A stretch of DNA of 64,000 nucleotides from CALCZU01 sp964396165 (GTDB lineage: Bacteria; Bdellovibrionota; FAC87; UBA2466). The DNA is taken from positions 104,491-168,490 of the forward strand of contig CAYNEF010000001.1 in NCBI GenBank assembly GCA_964396165.1, read 5' to 3'. Numbering within the stretch: position 1 is the stretch's first letter; each line of letters begins with the position of its first letter. This document shows, one piece after another, positions 1 to 7,218 of the stretch. The notes below the pieces were generated by a model that was not told the origin of the DNA, did no database searches, and saw only the letters and a program-made list of their open reading frames with translations. The position numbers and the translations under genes are program-made.

Positions 1-50
1 GTAGAGACTGTGAAACCTTGATCAGTTCGGTTATCATAATCCCCATGCAA

Positions 51-566
51 ATGATCAAATTCATTCTTTTGAGTCTAACCGCAATATTTTTAAGTGCAGG
101 TTGCGCACATTATCACAGTTCTATAATTGAGGAGCAACCTCTGACAAATAAACTGGAGGCATTTAAGAATATAGTGATTGATGCCTCCTCAGCTGATCCG
201 AACTCCAAGCAGTTTGAAAATGTATTTTCGACAACGCTTTTTGTTCAATTGAAAGAATCCAAACTCTTTAATTCAGTCACGTATAAGGCAGAACCTTCCA
301 GTGAGGCAGATCTCATTCTCAAAGCCACGATTTTGGATTCAAGACTTCCGCCGGAAAAAGACGATTCCATTTTTGTGGCAGATAATAGATACGGGTTTAA
401 AATTAGATACACACTGATTGCCGCAAAAACCAAATCCCCACTTGTTTCCTTTTCCACACAATCGGATTCTGGCCAACGCCACTATTCAGTCGGAACTTCT
501 GAGGCCGGCTATGGATTTTTGCGCTCCGCTAGAGAAGTAGTAAATTATATAAAATTACACAAATAA
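51..566 (+). CDS. Small exported lipoprotein, function unknown
   Basis: A short signal peptide ends in a lipobox LSAGC, so the mature protein should start at the Cys and carry a lipid anchor. I chose the ATG at 51 because it puts a Lys and a hydrophobic stretch directly before the lipobox; in-frame ATGs at 45 and 18 would only add a non-typical N-terminus. The mature part (about 150 residues) has no motif I recognise. The pattern of a small region of predicted beta strands after the anchor is common for envelope lipoproteins. It lies alone, about 60 bases before the next gene on the same strand. Confidence 0.7.
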   Translation: MIKFILLSLTAIFLSAGCAHYHSSIIEEQPLTNKLEAFKNIVIDASSADPNSKQFENVFSTTLFVQLKESKLFNSVTYKAEPSSEADLILKATILDSRLPPEKDDSIFVADNRYGFKIRYTLIAAKTKSPLVSFSTQSDSGQRHYSVGTSEAGYGFLRSAREVVNYIKLHK

Positions 567-630
567 GAATTTAAAAAGATTTCGGCCTATCTTATTGGTG
601 CGAGCTCTAATAATGCATTATAATCATTTG

Positions 631-1713
631 ATGAAAAATTATAAAATTCAATTTTCTCTCGCCATCATTGGCTTACAGCATTTATTTTGTTCTGCTTGGC
701 TATTTGCAGATAGCCCTTCCATTCCCTTCTTTGGAGAGAAATCACTTCTAGTGATTCGTATGGATTTTTCAGATAAACCTGGTTCTCCTGCGACCGAAGG
801 TGAGATGGCCATACTGACGGGGAAAATCCGTCAGTTTTTTCAAGATAATTCTTACGGCAAAGCCACAGTCAAGCCGATTACTTTTCCGACTATCCGAATG
901 CCGCAGCCCTTGTCCTACTATGCGGAAAAAAATGCTAATGGTTCGTTCATCCATTATCAGGAAGTTCGGCGTGATGCCCTGGACGCTTCGCGTGCTGCTG
1001 GCTACCCGCCTGAGAATTATGATCGTCTATTATTCTTTACTCACGTCAGCACCGGACCTTTTGGTAATTTTGCAACCGGGAACAGCGCCTATATAAACGA
1101 CGTGCCGCAAAGTATAGGGGCTTTTATCCATGAGTTAGGACATGCTTTTTCTTTACCCCACGCCCACTTGTTTGGTTATACCGATACCTCGATGACTAAA
1201 GGCGTCCGTGACGAATATGGGAATCCCTTCGACATCATGGGGTTTGGAGGCACCGGCGATAAATTGGCTCACCATTTTAATATCTTTTTCAAATTTGGAC
1301 TTGGTTGGATCACGGATGACGATGTGATTACCGCAAGCGTTGATGGAACTTATCGCATCATGCAACAAGACGCAGCAACGGCCCATGGTCATCGAGCTAT
1401 TCGCATCTTGCTTCCCTCCTCTGCTCCGGCTGATTACTGGATTGAATTCCGTCAAGCCCTAACGGACCATCCATTCGCGATGAATGGAATAGAGATTTAT
1501 CGTGCTAGGGGGGACATGGGCAGCCAAGAACTCTTGCGAGTGATTCCTAACCCCGATCCCAAGGCGGATTGGTACAAGTCGCCATTGAGCATGAATACGA
1601 CTTTCACTGATTCCCAATATGGAATTAAAATCACCCCTTTGCACAAAGTAGGAACGGTTCCGGAAAGCGTAGATATCGCCATCCTCTTTAACTCCTTTTC
1701 GCACAACCACTAG
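631..1713 (+). CDS. Secreted zinc metalloprotease, M6/M11 (gametolysin-like) metzincin type
   Basis: The zinc site is visible as HELGH followed by a third His six residues on (residues 167-177), the HExxHxxxxxH pattern of metzincins, and a DIMGFGG segment further on could be the Met-turn. The N-terminus is a signal peptide with Lys and a long hydrophobic stretch ending near Ala-Asp, so the enzyme is exported. I chose ATG 631; ATG 613 and upstream GTG/TTG codons are also in frame and no start has a clear ribosome-binding site. The segment before the zinc site fits the M6/M11 fold. The exact family is inference; a metalloprotease is fairly sure. It converges on the next gene with only 7 bases between the stops. 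Confidence 0.72.
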   Translation: MKNYKIQFSLAIIGLQHLFCSAWLFADSPSIPFFGEKSLLVIRMDFSDKPGSPATEGEMAILTGKIRQFFQDNSYGKATVKPITFPTIRMPQPLSYYAEKNANGSFIHYQEVRRDALDASRAAGYPPENYDRLLFFTHVSTGPFGNFATGNSAYINDVPQSIGAFIHELGHAFSLPHAHLFGYTDTSMTKGVRDEYGNPFDIMGFGGTGDKLAHHFNIFFKFGLGWITDDDVITASVDGTYRIMQQDAATAHGHRAIRILLPSSAPADYWIEFRQALTDHPFAMNGIEIYRARGDMGSQELLRVIPNPDPKADWYKSPLSMNTTFTDSQYGIKITPLHKVGTVPESVDIAILFNSFSHNH

Positions 1714-1720
1714 TTAACCG

Positions 1721-2701
1721 TTAGCGGAACTTCTGGCAGCTCACTTCGCCGCCTACCATGTAATACATTCCGGCTATTTGCTGTATAATTCTGTTTACAA
1801 CTACGGGACTATTTTTGTCTTTAGCCACGTTCATTCTTAGTGGGCCATCAAAATCGCTTTCAACCTCTACATCACGGGTAACGCCAATCCCGTGCTTGGG
1901 CATGGTTAAGTCTGGTTCTAAAAATCTCGTTAGACTGATAATGGGTTGCAATCCCGCCACTATTAATTGGTAGTAAATTTTTCCAGCCTCATTGTAGCGG
2001 TAATATGCAATTTCGTTATTAGACCGGCATAACTCTACATTTTGCGTAGGTAGCCCCTGCCCAATGGGAATCAATTGCGCATCTGAAAAAACGGAAGCTG
2101 TTACCTTACGTGTTCGGACAGCAGTCGACTCTCCCCCTTTATCGCGCAACAACCGATAAAAAGCCTCGTGAAAATAAAGTGCGGCCTTACTAACATTGTC
2201 CATTTTGCTAATAATGCGCATATTCTTATAAATTTTATTTGTTTTATCGTTCCAGGAAATGGCACCTTCTAGTGGACAGCCTTCCATCGTTAATTCGTGT
2301 TCCATATCGTTAGGCGGAGCGATACCAACTCCTATAGGCAGTGAGATTCCCTCATTTTGGATTTTTAAAAGCAGTGGACGTAAGGCTTGAGACAGGGGAC
2401 TGCCGAGTGCGCTAGTCACGAGCGGGTCAGAAGCTCGTTGAACTTTTGCAAGGGCATCTTCCAGTAATTGCGCCACTGTAGCTTTGCTTTGCATGGGGAC
2501 TAAGGAATAGAGGTTTTCTCCCTCGAATAAATCAAGAAGCTTTACTGACTGAACTCCGCCGTTTCCGTCGCGACAAACAAAGGCACCTCCACTATTGGAT
2601 TCATGACCGCCATCCAAAGCGGCGTCCGTGACACTGCCTAAAGAAACGGCGGACAATAGAAAGTTGAAAGAGAGAAAAAGTAGTTTTACGTTAATTTTCA
2701 T
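1721..2701 (-). CDS. Exported protein of unknown function
   Basis: A signal peptide (MKINVK followed by a hydrophobic stretch) leads into a mature N-terminus rich in Gly, with the segment GGAFVCRDGNGGV followed by SVKLLDLFEG. From memory this type of N-terminal block recurs in exported hypothetical proteins of Bdellovibrio-like bacteria, but I know no function. I chose the ATG at 2701 because AAGGAAAT sits just upstream; a longer frame to 2764 has no such site and spoils the signal peptide. A HEAFYRLLRDKGGES segment in the middle resembles a HExxx helix but lacks a full zinc motif. Confidence 0.65.
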   Translation of the reverse strand: MKINVKLLFLSFNFLLSAVSLGSVTDAALDGGHESNSGGAFVCRDGNGGVQSVKLLDLFEGENLYSLVPMQSKATVAQLLEDALAKVQRASDPLVTSALGSPLSQALRPLLLKIQNEGISLPIGVGIAPPNDMEHELTMEGCPLEGAISWNDKTNKIYKNMRIISKMDNVSKAALYFHEAFYRLLRDKGGESTAVRTRKVTASVFSDAQLIPIGQGLPTQNVELCRSNNEIAYYRYNEAGKIYYQLIVAGLQPIISLTRFLEPDLTMPKHGIGVTRDVEVESDFDGPLRMNVAKDKNSPVVVNRIIQQIAGMYYMVGGEVSCQKFR

Positions 2702-2771
2702 TTTATTTCCTTCATTGCTGAGGTTTCCTTGCCCTAGAATTAAAGAGGGCGAGAGTAATGGCAAGGCGCTT

Positions 2772-2789
2772 TGGACACTAAGTGTGTTC
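2772..2789. promoter_or_regulatory. Imperfect inverted repeat upstream of the exported protein at 2701
   Basis: GGACAC and GTGTTCC form an imperfect inverted repeat around TAAGTG in the gap between the divergent genes starting at 2701 (minus) and 2920 (plus). It is the size of an operator for a dimeric regulator. No regulator gene is adjacent, so this is only a candidate. Confidence 0.2.
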
Positions 2790-2850
2790 CAAACAATATC
2801 TTTTCAAAAATCTAACCAAAACAAAAAACACCAAATGCTTATTTTCATAT

Positions 2851-2866
2851 TGGCAAAATTTTTGCA
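2851..2866 (+). promoter_or_regulatory. Sigma-54 (-24/-12) type promoter
   Basis: TGGCA at 2851-2855 and TTGCA at 2862-2866 have the GG and GC doublets exactly 12 bases apart, the strict spacing of RpoN promoters (consensus TGGCAC-N5-TTGCW). Transcription would start near 2878 and read into the small genes at 2920 and 3189. No enhancer-binding site can be named. Confidence 0.5.
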
Positions 2867-2919
2867 CTGATTTTCGTGCTTTAACATTAAAAACCTTTTT
2901 TTCGAGGAAGCAGCATCTT

Positions 2920-3192
2920 ATGAAACAGCAACTGGATAAGCTCTCCACAAGGAGGAAAACGTGTGTTTTGCTTTTTTCACATATCCTCTATTTACTTAAA
3001 AAAGTTTTAACGCTTACTTGGCAACTTACAATATTTATATTGGTTCTAGTCTGTTCTTTAGAAAATTTTCATTCGCCCGCGAAAAACAGAGCAGAACTAT
3101 CTGAGGGAAATGTTCCCTACATGCACAAAAGAGCTCACCAAATATGGCAATTAACGACATTTAACCAAAGATATAAGAAGGAGCAACCATAA
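2920..3192 (+). CDS. Possible small membrane protein, unknown function
   Basis: This 90-codon frame starts with ATG 2920, about 10 bases after a GAGGAAG that can serve as ribosome-binding site, and about 40 bases after the predicted start of the sigma-54 promoter. The protein has a basic N-terminus, one strong hydrophobic segment (about residues 30-46) and a polar C-terminus, so a single-span membrane protein with the N-terminus inside is plausible. Its stop codon TAA (3190-3192) overlaps the ATA of the next open frame, as in translationally coupled pairs. No homologue is recognised and codon use is not decisive; it could be a chance frame. Confidence 0.35.
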   Translation: MKQQLDKLSTRRKTCVLLFSHILYLLKKVLTLTWQLTIFILVLVCSLENFHSPAKNRAELSEGNVPYMHKRAHQIWQLTTFNQRYKKEQP

Positions 3193-3344
3193 CAGCTAAA
3201 CTCATTATTGAAGAAATCCCGTCGTCCGCTAGAAAAGAAGAAATATACGAATTCTTCTCGGCATCGTATACAGACCGCGTCGCAGACCACAGCATTGCTA
3301 AGCACCAAATTGAACAAAAATCAGGCAAATCGAGTGTCGTATAA
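3189..3344 (+). CDS. Possible 51-residue protein with an ATA start
   Basis: The frame reads TAKLIIEEIPSSARKEE and on to GKSSVV, a charged soluble-looking sequence, but has no ATG, GTG or TTG near its beginning. A strong AAGGAG (3178-3183) lies five bases before ATA 3189, and this ATA overlaps the stop of the upstream frame as ATAA. ATA is a very rare initiator, so the frame may start at ATA, be a gene whose ATG mutated, or be noncoding. The ribosome-binding site is the best evidence. Confidence 0.3.
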   Translation: MTAKLIIEEIPSSARKEEIYEFFSASYTDRVADHSIAKHQIEQKSGKSSVV

Positions 3345-3399
3345 GAAAGTTTATGTTTAGGGCAGGTGTAGAATACCCCGTTAATAACTCTTATCCCTT

Positions 3400-3421
3400 A
3401 GACCGCTTGATGCCGTTAGCG
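3400..3421 (+). terminator. Weak stem-loop, possible terminator of the 2920-3344 unit
   Basis: CCGCT (3400-3404) pairs with AGCGG (3417-3421) around a ten-base loop and is followed by an AT-rich stretch ending in TTTATTTT. It lies between convergent genes. The stem is short, so confidence is low. Confidence 0.2.
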
Positions 3422-3429
3422 GAGGGAAT

Positions 3430-4335
3430 TTATTTTCGGCCTCTTTTCATTTTGTCTACGTCTGATTTCCATCTCCAGACGTCGGCTCGTCCGGTGTTAT
3501 GGAAAATGATTAGGCAATTGTCAGAGAGAGGGGAGTTTTTCTCGAGTAGCCGCGCGGGCCAAGTGGCATCGTTCCTCAGTTCTTTAAATGCAGCCTTTAG
3601 TGTCTTAAAATATTTTGCTTCCAACTTTCTTTCATACGCAATTCCCCGATTTAATTCTTTCTTAGAAATATTTTCTGGGGCATCATTGTCCATGAAAAAA
3701 GTTTCGGCTGAATGTTCCGCGATTTCATCTGTTAGGGATTCGGGAGGCCTGAACCCAAAGCGTGTCCAATCATTCAGTCCCCAAGCCTTACTGTCTGGCC
3801 AGTAAGACATTTGTTTGCCGCCTAAGTCTCCATTTGCAAGATAGGCGTATTTTTTTACATCTCTAAACAAGGCGTCTTCCATTTCTTGACGTTGTTGCTT
3901 GGGAATGGACATGTCGTAAATGAAAGACTGATAGGATATTGCGTTGGGTGGAATCCGATCCACCAGCGCATAGGTAAAAGGCAGGTGCTTATGTACCTTT
4001 GTGTGAAGTACACCCTCCCTTTCTAAAATAGGGGCGCTTTCTACCATCAGATTCAGAAAGAATGTTGGGTTAAGCTCCCTATATGCCGGCTTTGGAATCC
4101 TAAGAACTTTACCCGGGAATTCTTTCACGGAATAAACCCGTGTCGTATTTCCACTGCCGAGAAACTCATCGATAGTAAAAGTACTATTGTCTGAAAATTT
4201 TAGGACTGTTCCTTTGCTTAATTCGAATTGCGAAATATTTCTTGGGCTCTTGACGAAGATGACCTCTGGCTCGAGTTCTTGCTCGGCTCCAAGAAAGGCA
4301 CAAAAAAGAAGTACGAAAAGGTACAAGTGTCGCAT
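3430..4335 (-). CDS. Exported protein with a protein-kinase/APH-like fold
   Basis: After a clear signal peptide (MRHLYLFVLLFCAFLGA) the sequence shows kinase-like landmarks in order: a glycine-rich loop GSGNTTRVY (residues 60-68), a beta-3-like VLRIPK (77-82), a catalytic-loop-like NGDLGGKQ with D170, and LNDW with D189 in the place of the metal-binding DFG Asp. The GDL...Q and DW pattern resembles aminoglycoside-phosphotransferase-like kinases more than Ser/Thr kinases. The usual beta-3 Lys may be replaced by Arg79, with Lys82 nearby. An exported kinase would lack ATP in the periplasm unless it acts in another cell. The length of about 280 mature residues is enough for a compact kinase domain. 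Function is unknown and the kinase call is inference. Confidence 0.5.
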   Translation of the reverse strand: MRHLYLFVLLFCAFLGAEQELEPEVIFVKSPRNISQFELSKGTVLKFSDNSTFTIDEFLGSGNTTRVYSVKEFPGKVLRIPKPAYRELNPTFFLNLMVESAPILEREGVLHTKVHKHLPFTYALVDRIPPNAISYQSFIYDMSIPKQQRQEMEDALFRDVKKYAYLANGDLGGKQMSYWPDSKAWGLNDWTRFGFRPPESLTDEIAEHSAETFFMDNDAPENISKKELNRGIAYERKLEAKYFKTLKAAFKELRNDATWPARLLEKNSPLSDNCLIIFHNTGRADVWRWKSDVDKMKRGRK

Positions 4336-4451
4336 GATACTTTTTCGGAATATCTGTAGTTAAAGGTAAGAACTATATACTGGGAGCGTTAGCCAATTGT
4401 GGTTAAAAATGCACAATCTCACTGGAATGGGGATCTCCTTATGCAAAGGAC

Positions 4452-4463
4452 GAGATTGCTTCG
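4452..4463. repeat. Partial copy of a dispersed palindromic repeat
   Basis: GAGATTGCTTCG here is identical to the core of the longer palindrome at 41405-41472, and the flanking GTCGGCTGACGCCTCCTCG is loosely similar to its right half. CCTTA and TAAGG enclose the copy. It looks like a degraded member of the same repeat family. Confidence 0.35.
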
Positions 4464-4514
4464 TCGGCTGACGCCTCCTCGTAAGGATAAGAAATTTAAT
4501 CTACCAAAGGAAAG

Positions 4515-4548
4515 AAAAAAGGCCTGTAGTCTGTTAAGACTGCAGGCC
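4515..4548 (-). terminator. Strong rho-independent terminator on the minus strand
   Basis: GGCCTGTAGTCT (4521-4532) and AGACTGCAGGCC (4537-4548) form a 12-bp stem with one wobble pair around the loop GTTA. Read on the minus strand the stem is followed directly by a T-run (complement of 4515-4520). There is no convincing protein gene just upstream on that strand, so it ends either an RNA gene in 4550-4990 or the leader of the gene starting at 4335, where it would be an attenuator. Confidence 0.6.
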
Positions 4549-5000
4549 TCTTCGGTGCTAGGGAACCCCGTTTTATCTTTAGGAACCATTTACCTGTAAC
4601 AATACGCATCTGATACGCGAGTCTTTTACGCGGCATTAGAAAGTAGAATATGAATTTCGGAACAGGTAAGCACCAAAGTAGAATAAATTGTAAAAATCTG
4701 CTAATTAATTTTGCGAAGTTGACCGTAAAAAATTGCAGTCATGCCCAATGACCGTTTTCGACAGGCGCCGGGGTCAAAACAGAATTACGCTTCTGAAAAT
4801 ATAAGAACGGCCTCTCGAAAAACGAAAGCCAGAAGATTCGATCGGAACGCGACTTCGAACTGATTGGGGCAGTTACCATAAGAAACACACGAAAGTTTAA
4901 AAGTCTTTCCTTATGAGAGAGCAAAGTAGTGATAGTTTCCAAGCACTGAATTCGTACAGGTAAATGATCAATATCCTTCCCCTAAGTTGCCTGAAGATCC
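4549..5000 (-). ncRNA. Candidate structured RNA or long leader, unidentified
   Basis: The 700-base gap 4336-5039 has no convincing protein gene. In it, CATTTACCTGTA (4587-4598) and TACAGGTAAATG (4955-4966) are perfect 12-base inverted repeats about 360 bases apart, so the ends of a transcript could pair. A strong minus-strand terminator sits at 4515-4548. A second local pairing is TGACC...GGTCA around 4749-4776. I looked for tmRNA, RNase P, 6S and common riboswitch signatures and could not confirm any. Strand and borders are guesses from the terminator. Confidence 0.3.
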
Positions 5001-5039
5001 GCTAAGGGGTAAGACTATTATCTTGAGGTAAATACCCTG

Positions 5040-6491
5040 ATGGGAAGTACTGTATCTGATAAAAACTACGGTTTTCAATTTGAGAATAGCTATGTGCGAC
5101 TACCAGGCGAATTTTATTCTCATGAAAACCCTATAGCCGTAAGCGCCCCCAGTACCATTGTCTTTAATAATACTCTCGCCAAAGAGTTAGACTTGGATAT
5201 GGAATCTTTGCAAAAAGATTGCGCTTCTGTTTTCTCAGGCAACAAAAAGATACCGGGCACTGAAACTATAGCTCAGGCATATGCGGGGCACCAATACGGA
5301 CATCTCACCATGCTCGGAGATGGACGCGCCATTTTACTAGGCGAACATTTAACTAAAAAAGGGCAACGCTATGATTTGCAATTAAAAGGAAGCGGGCAAA
5401 CTGTTTACTCTCGTCGTGGGGATGGGAGAGCAGCCCTTGGTCCTATGTTGCGTGAATATATTGTAAGCGAAGCCATGCACGCATTAGGCATCCCCTCCAC
5501 TCGAAGCCTTGCCGTAGTATCGACAGGGGAAACAGTATACCGAGATGAAATGCTTGCAGGCGCTGTGCTTGCAAGAGTGGCGTCTAGTCATATTCGCGTC
5601 GGCACTTTTGAGTACGCCTATCACTACGGAATGGCATACCAAAAACCACAACTCGTGAAACTTCTCGCAGATTATACAATTGCACGCCACTACCCTGACT
5701 CTAAAGAGCAACAAAACCCTTATTTGTCTTTTCTAAAAGAAGTCTCTACTCGACAAGCTCTTCTCATCGCAAAATGGATGAGTTTTGGTTTCATTCATGG
5801 AGTGATGAATACGGACAATATGGCGGTTAGTGGTGAGACAATTGATTATGGCCCTTGCGCATTTATGGATGCTTACTCCAGCGATAAAGTTTTTAGTTCT
5901 ATCGATAGTGGCGGCCGTTACTCTTACCAAAACCAGCCTGTGATAGCTCAATGGAATATCGCGCGCTTGGCAGAATGTCTTTTACCTCTACTCGATGACG
6001 ACAAGACAAAGGCCACAGAAAAAGCAAACGAAGTCTTAACTTATTTTATGCAACAATACCATTCGCAGTGGTTGCGAGTGATGAGAAATAAACTTGGAAT
6101 TTACAATGAAGAAGAAGCGGATTTTAAACTCATTGATTCACTCTTAAAGAAAATGCAAGAATCGCACGCTGACTTCACAAATACATTTCGCACAATTCAC
6201 TTGATATCTAATCAGACTGAATGGCATTTAGAGTGGAAGGCGCGTTTAAGTAGGCAAAAAGAAAGTGAAAGCCAGGTACAGTCTTTGATGCACAAGAGTA
6301 ACCCTTATGTAATTCCTAGAAATCACCGGATAGAAGAAGTGATTCGTTCAGCATACCAAAATAATTTTGCTCCGCTTTATAAAATGATCGAAGCGATGCG
6401 TGTACCTTTTGAAGAAAATACGCAATTTGAAGAATATACAAAGCCACCTACTGACGATGAGCTTGTCACGATGACCTTTTGTGGTACGTGA
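5040..6491 (+). CDS. selO: Protein adenylyltransferase SelO (YdiU/UPF0061 family)
   Basis: SelO enzymes are pseudokinase-like proteins that transfer AMP from ATP to Ser, Thr or Tyr of target proteins, with a role in redox stress. Family blocks are clear: AYAGHQYGH (80-88), LGDGRA (92-97), QLKGSGQT (114-121, with the conserved Lys116), the RRGDGRAALGPMLREY block, HGVMNTDNM as catalytic loop and the DYGPCAFMD metal-binding block. The C-terminus ends TFCGT, with a Cys at the position where animal SelO has selenocysteine. The length of 483 is typical. AGGTAA about ten bases before the ATG is a weak ribosome-binding site. It stands alone and converges on the next gene with 6 bases between. Confidence 0.95.
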   Translation: MGSTVSDKNYGFQFENSYVRLPGEFYSHENPIAVSAPSTIVFNNTLAKELDLDMESLQKDCASVFSGNKKIPGTETIAQAYAGHQYGHLTMLGDGRAILLGEHLTKKGQRYDLQLKGSGQTVYSRRGDGRAALGPMLREYIVSEAMHALGIPSTRSLAVVSTGETVYRDEMLAGAVLARVASSHIRVGTFEYAYHYGMAYQKPQLVKLLADYTIARHYPDSKEQQNPYLSFLKEVSTRQALLIAKWMSFGFIHGVMNTDNMAVSGETIDYGPCAFMDAYSSDKVFSSIDSGGRYSYQNQPVIAQWNIARLAECLLPLLDDDKTKATEKANEVLTYFMQQYHSQWLRVMRNKLGIYNEEEADFKLIDSLLKKMQESHADFTNTFRTIHLISNQTEWHLEWKARLSRQKESESQVQSLMHKSNPYVIPRNHRIEEVIRSAYQNNFAPLYKMIEAMRVPFEENTQFEEYTKPPTDDELVTMTFCGT

Positions 6492-6497
6492 CAGTTC

Positions 6498-7058
6498 TTA
6501 CGTGTTTTTTTTACGGTAGCGGCGCACTAAATTTGGCACAACCATCATGAGTACCAAGATGATGATCGTCGTCCAGGTACCATCCCCTAAAATATTATTG
6601 AGCCAAAGTGTAGAAGCCATAATGAGGCAAAAATAAATCATGTCTCCCGCGATGGCGAACATCCATCCGATGAGAAAACCATGTCCAGCGGCTGCAGCAA
6701 CAGCCCGGCCTGTCATCGGATCCACTCCAAAGGCAACAGTGATAAGGGCGAGCGGCCCCAAGTGTGTTCCATAATGGGCAGTTGTTTTTTTCATTGTTTC
6801 TTTAAAAGCCTCACTGAAGCGTGCTACTTTTGAGGAACGCTTTGCTAACATAATCACAAGCAGAACAACCGGCTCGAGCACACAGGCAAGTATGATATCG
6901 GAAATAAAATATAAAATGACTGTGATGGGCCATTGAATGCTGCGGCTTCGCGCAAGAAGAACTCCTGCAGGAATCCCGCCTCCAATCGGTATCAGAAAAA
7001 CAGCTAAGACTCCCCACATGTTAGAAAGCGCATGCAAAAAACTGTTTTCATTACCCAT
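6498..7058 (-). CDS. Polytopic inner-membrane protein, possibly small multidrug-export-like
   Basis: About 186 residues with four to five hydrophobic segments, a conserved-looking PIGGGIPAG in the first one and a polar loop (KRSSKVARFSEAFKETMKK) in the middle, ending in basic RRYRKK. The general plan and the Pro/Gly motif recall the small multidrug export (PF06695) or related families, but I cannot place it firmly. The start ATG at 7058 has no clear ribosome-binding site. It shares a 160-base divergent promoter region with the transglutaminase gene at 7219. Confidence 0.55.
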   Translation of the reverse strand: MGNENSFLHALSNMWGVLAVFLIPIGGGIPAGVLLARSRSIQWPITVILYFISDIILACVLEPVVLLVIMLAKRSSKVARFSEAFKETMKKTTAHYGTHLGPLALITVAFGVDPMTGRAVAAAAGHGFLIGWMFAIAGDMIYFCLIMASTLWLNNILGDGTWTTIIILVLMMVVPNLVRRYRKKNT

Positions 7059-7172
7059 TACGGCTAATTATCGAGTGGAAAGGCTAAATAACGCAAGATC
7101 AAATAGGATAAATATAACGTAATAAGTGACAAATAATCCCTTTCACCTCGATTGTGTATGACTCTCAAGCTT

Positions 7173-7188
7173 AGGCATCAAGATTGCT
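7173..7188 (+). promoter_or_regulatory. Sigma-54 (-24/-12) type promoter of the transglutaminase gene
   Basis: AGGCAT at 7173-7178 and TTGCT at 7184-7188 keep the strict 12-base GG-to-GC spacing of RpoN promoters, with two differences from consensus outside the invariant bases. The start of transcription would be near 7199, just before a strong GAAGGAGG ribosome-binding site. Confidence 0.5.
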
Positions 7189-7218
7189 ATACAGCAGGAC
7201 TATTAGAAGGAGGCATAT

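Noticed and set aside
4399..4599. Plus-strand open frame of 66 codons
   Set aside because: It runs through a repeat fragment and the terminator stem, has no ribosome-binding site, and the product looks random.
4561..4600. Possible riboswitch-like sequence on the minus strand (ACAGGTAAA and CACCGAAG near the terminator)
   Set aside because: Does not match the conserved bases of GEMM-I, glycine, or SAM riboswitches; kept only as an unidentified structured region.
4749..4776. TTTTCGACAGG-like sequence, reminiscent of the tmRNA D-arm region
   Set aside because: No matching acceptor stem, no ALAA-type tag frame and no CCA-like 3' end were found on either strand, so tmRNA is not supported.
4739..4942. 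Minus-strand open frame of 67 codons
   Set aside because: No ribosome-binding site and no protein-like features; lies in the region that may be a noncoding RNA.
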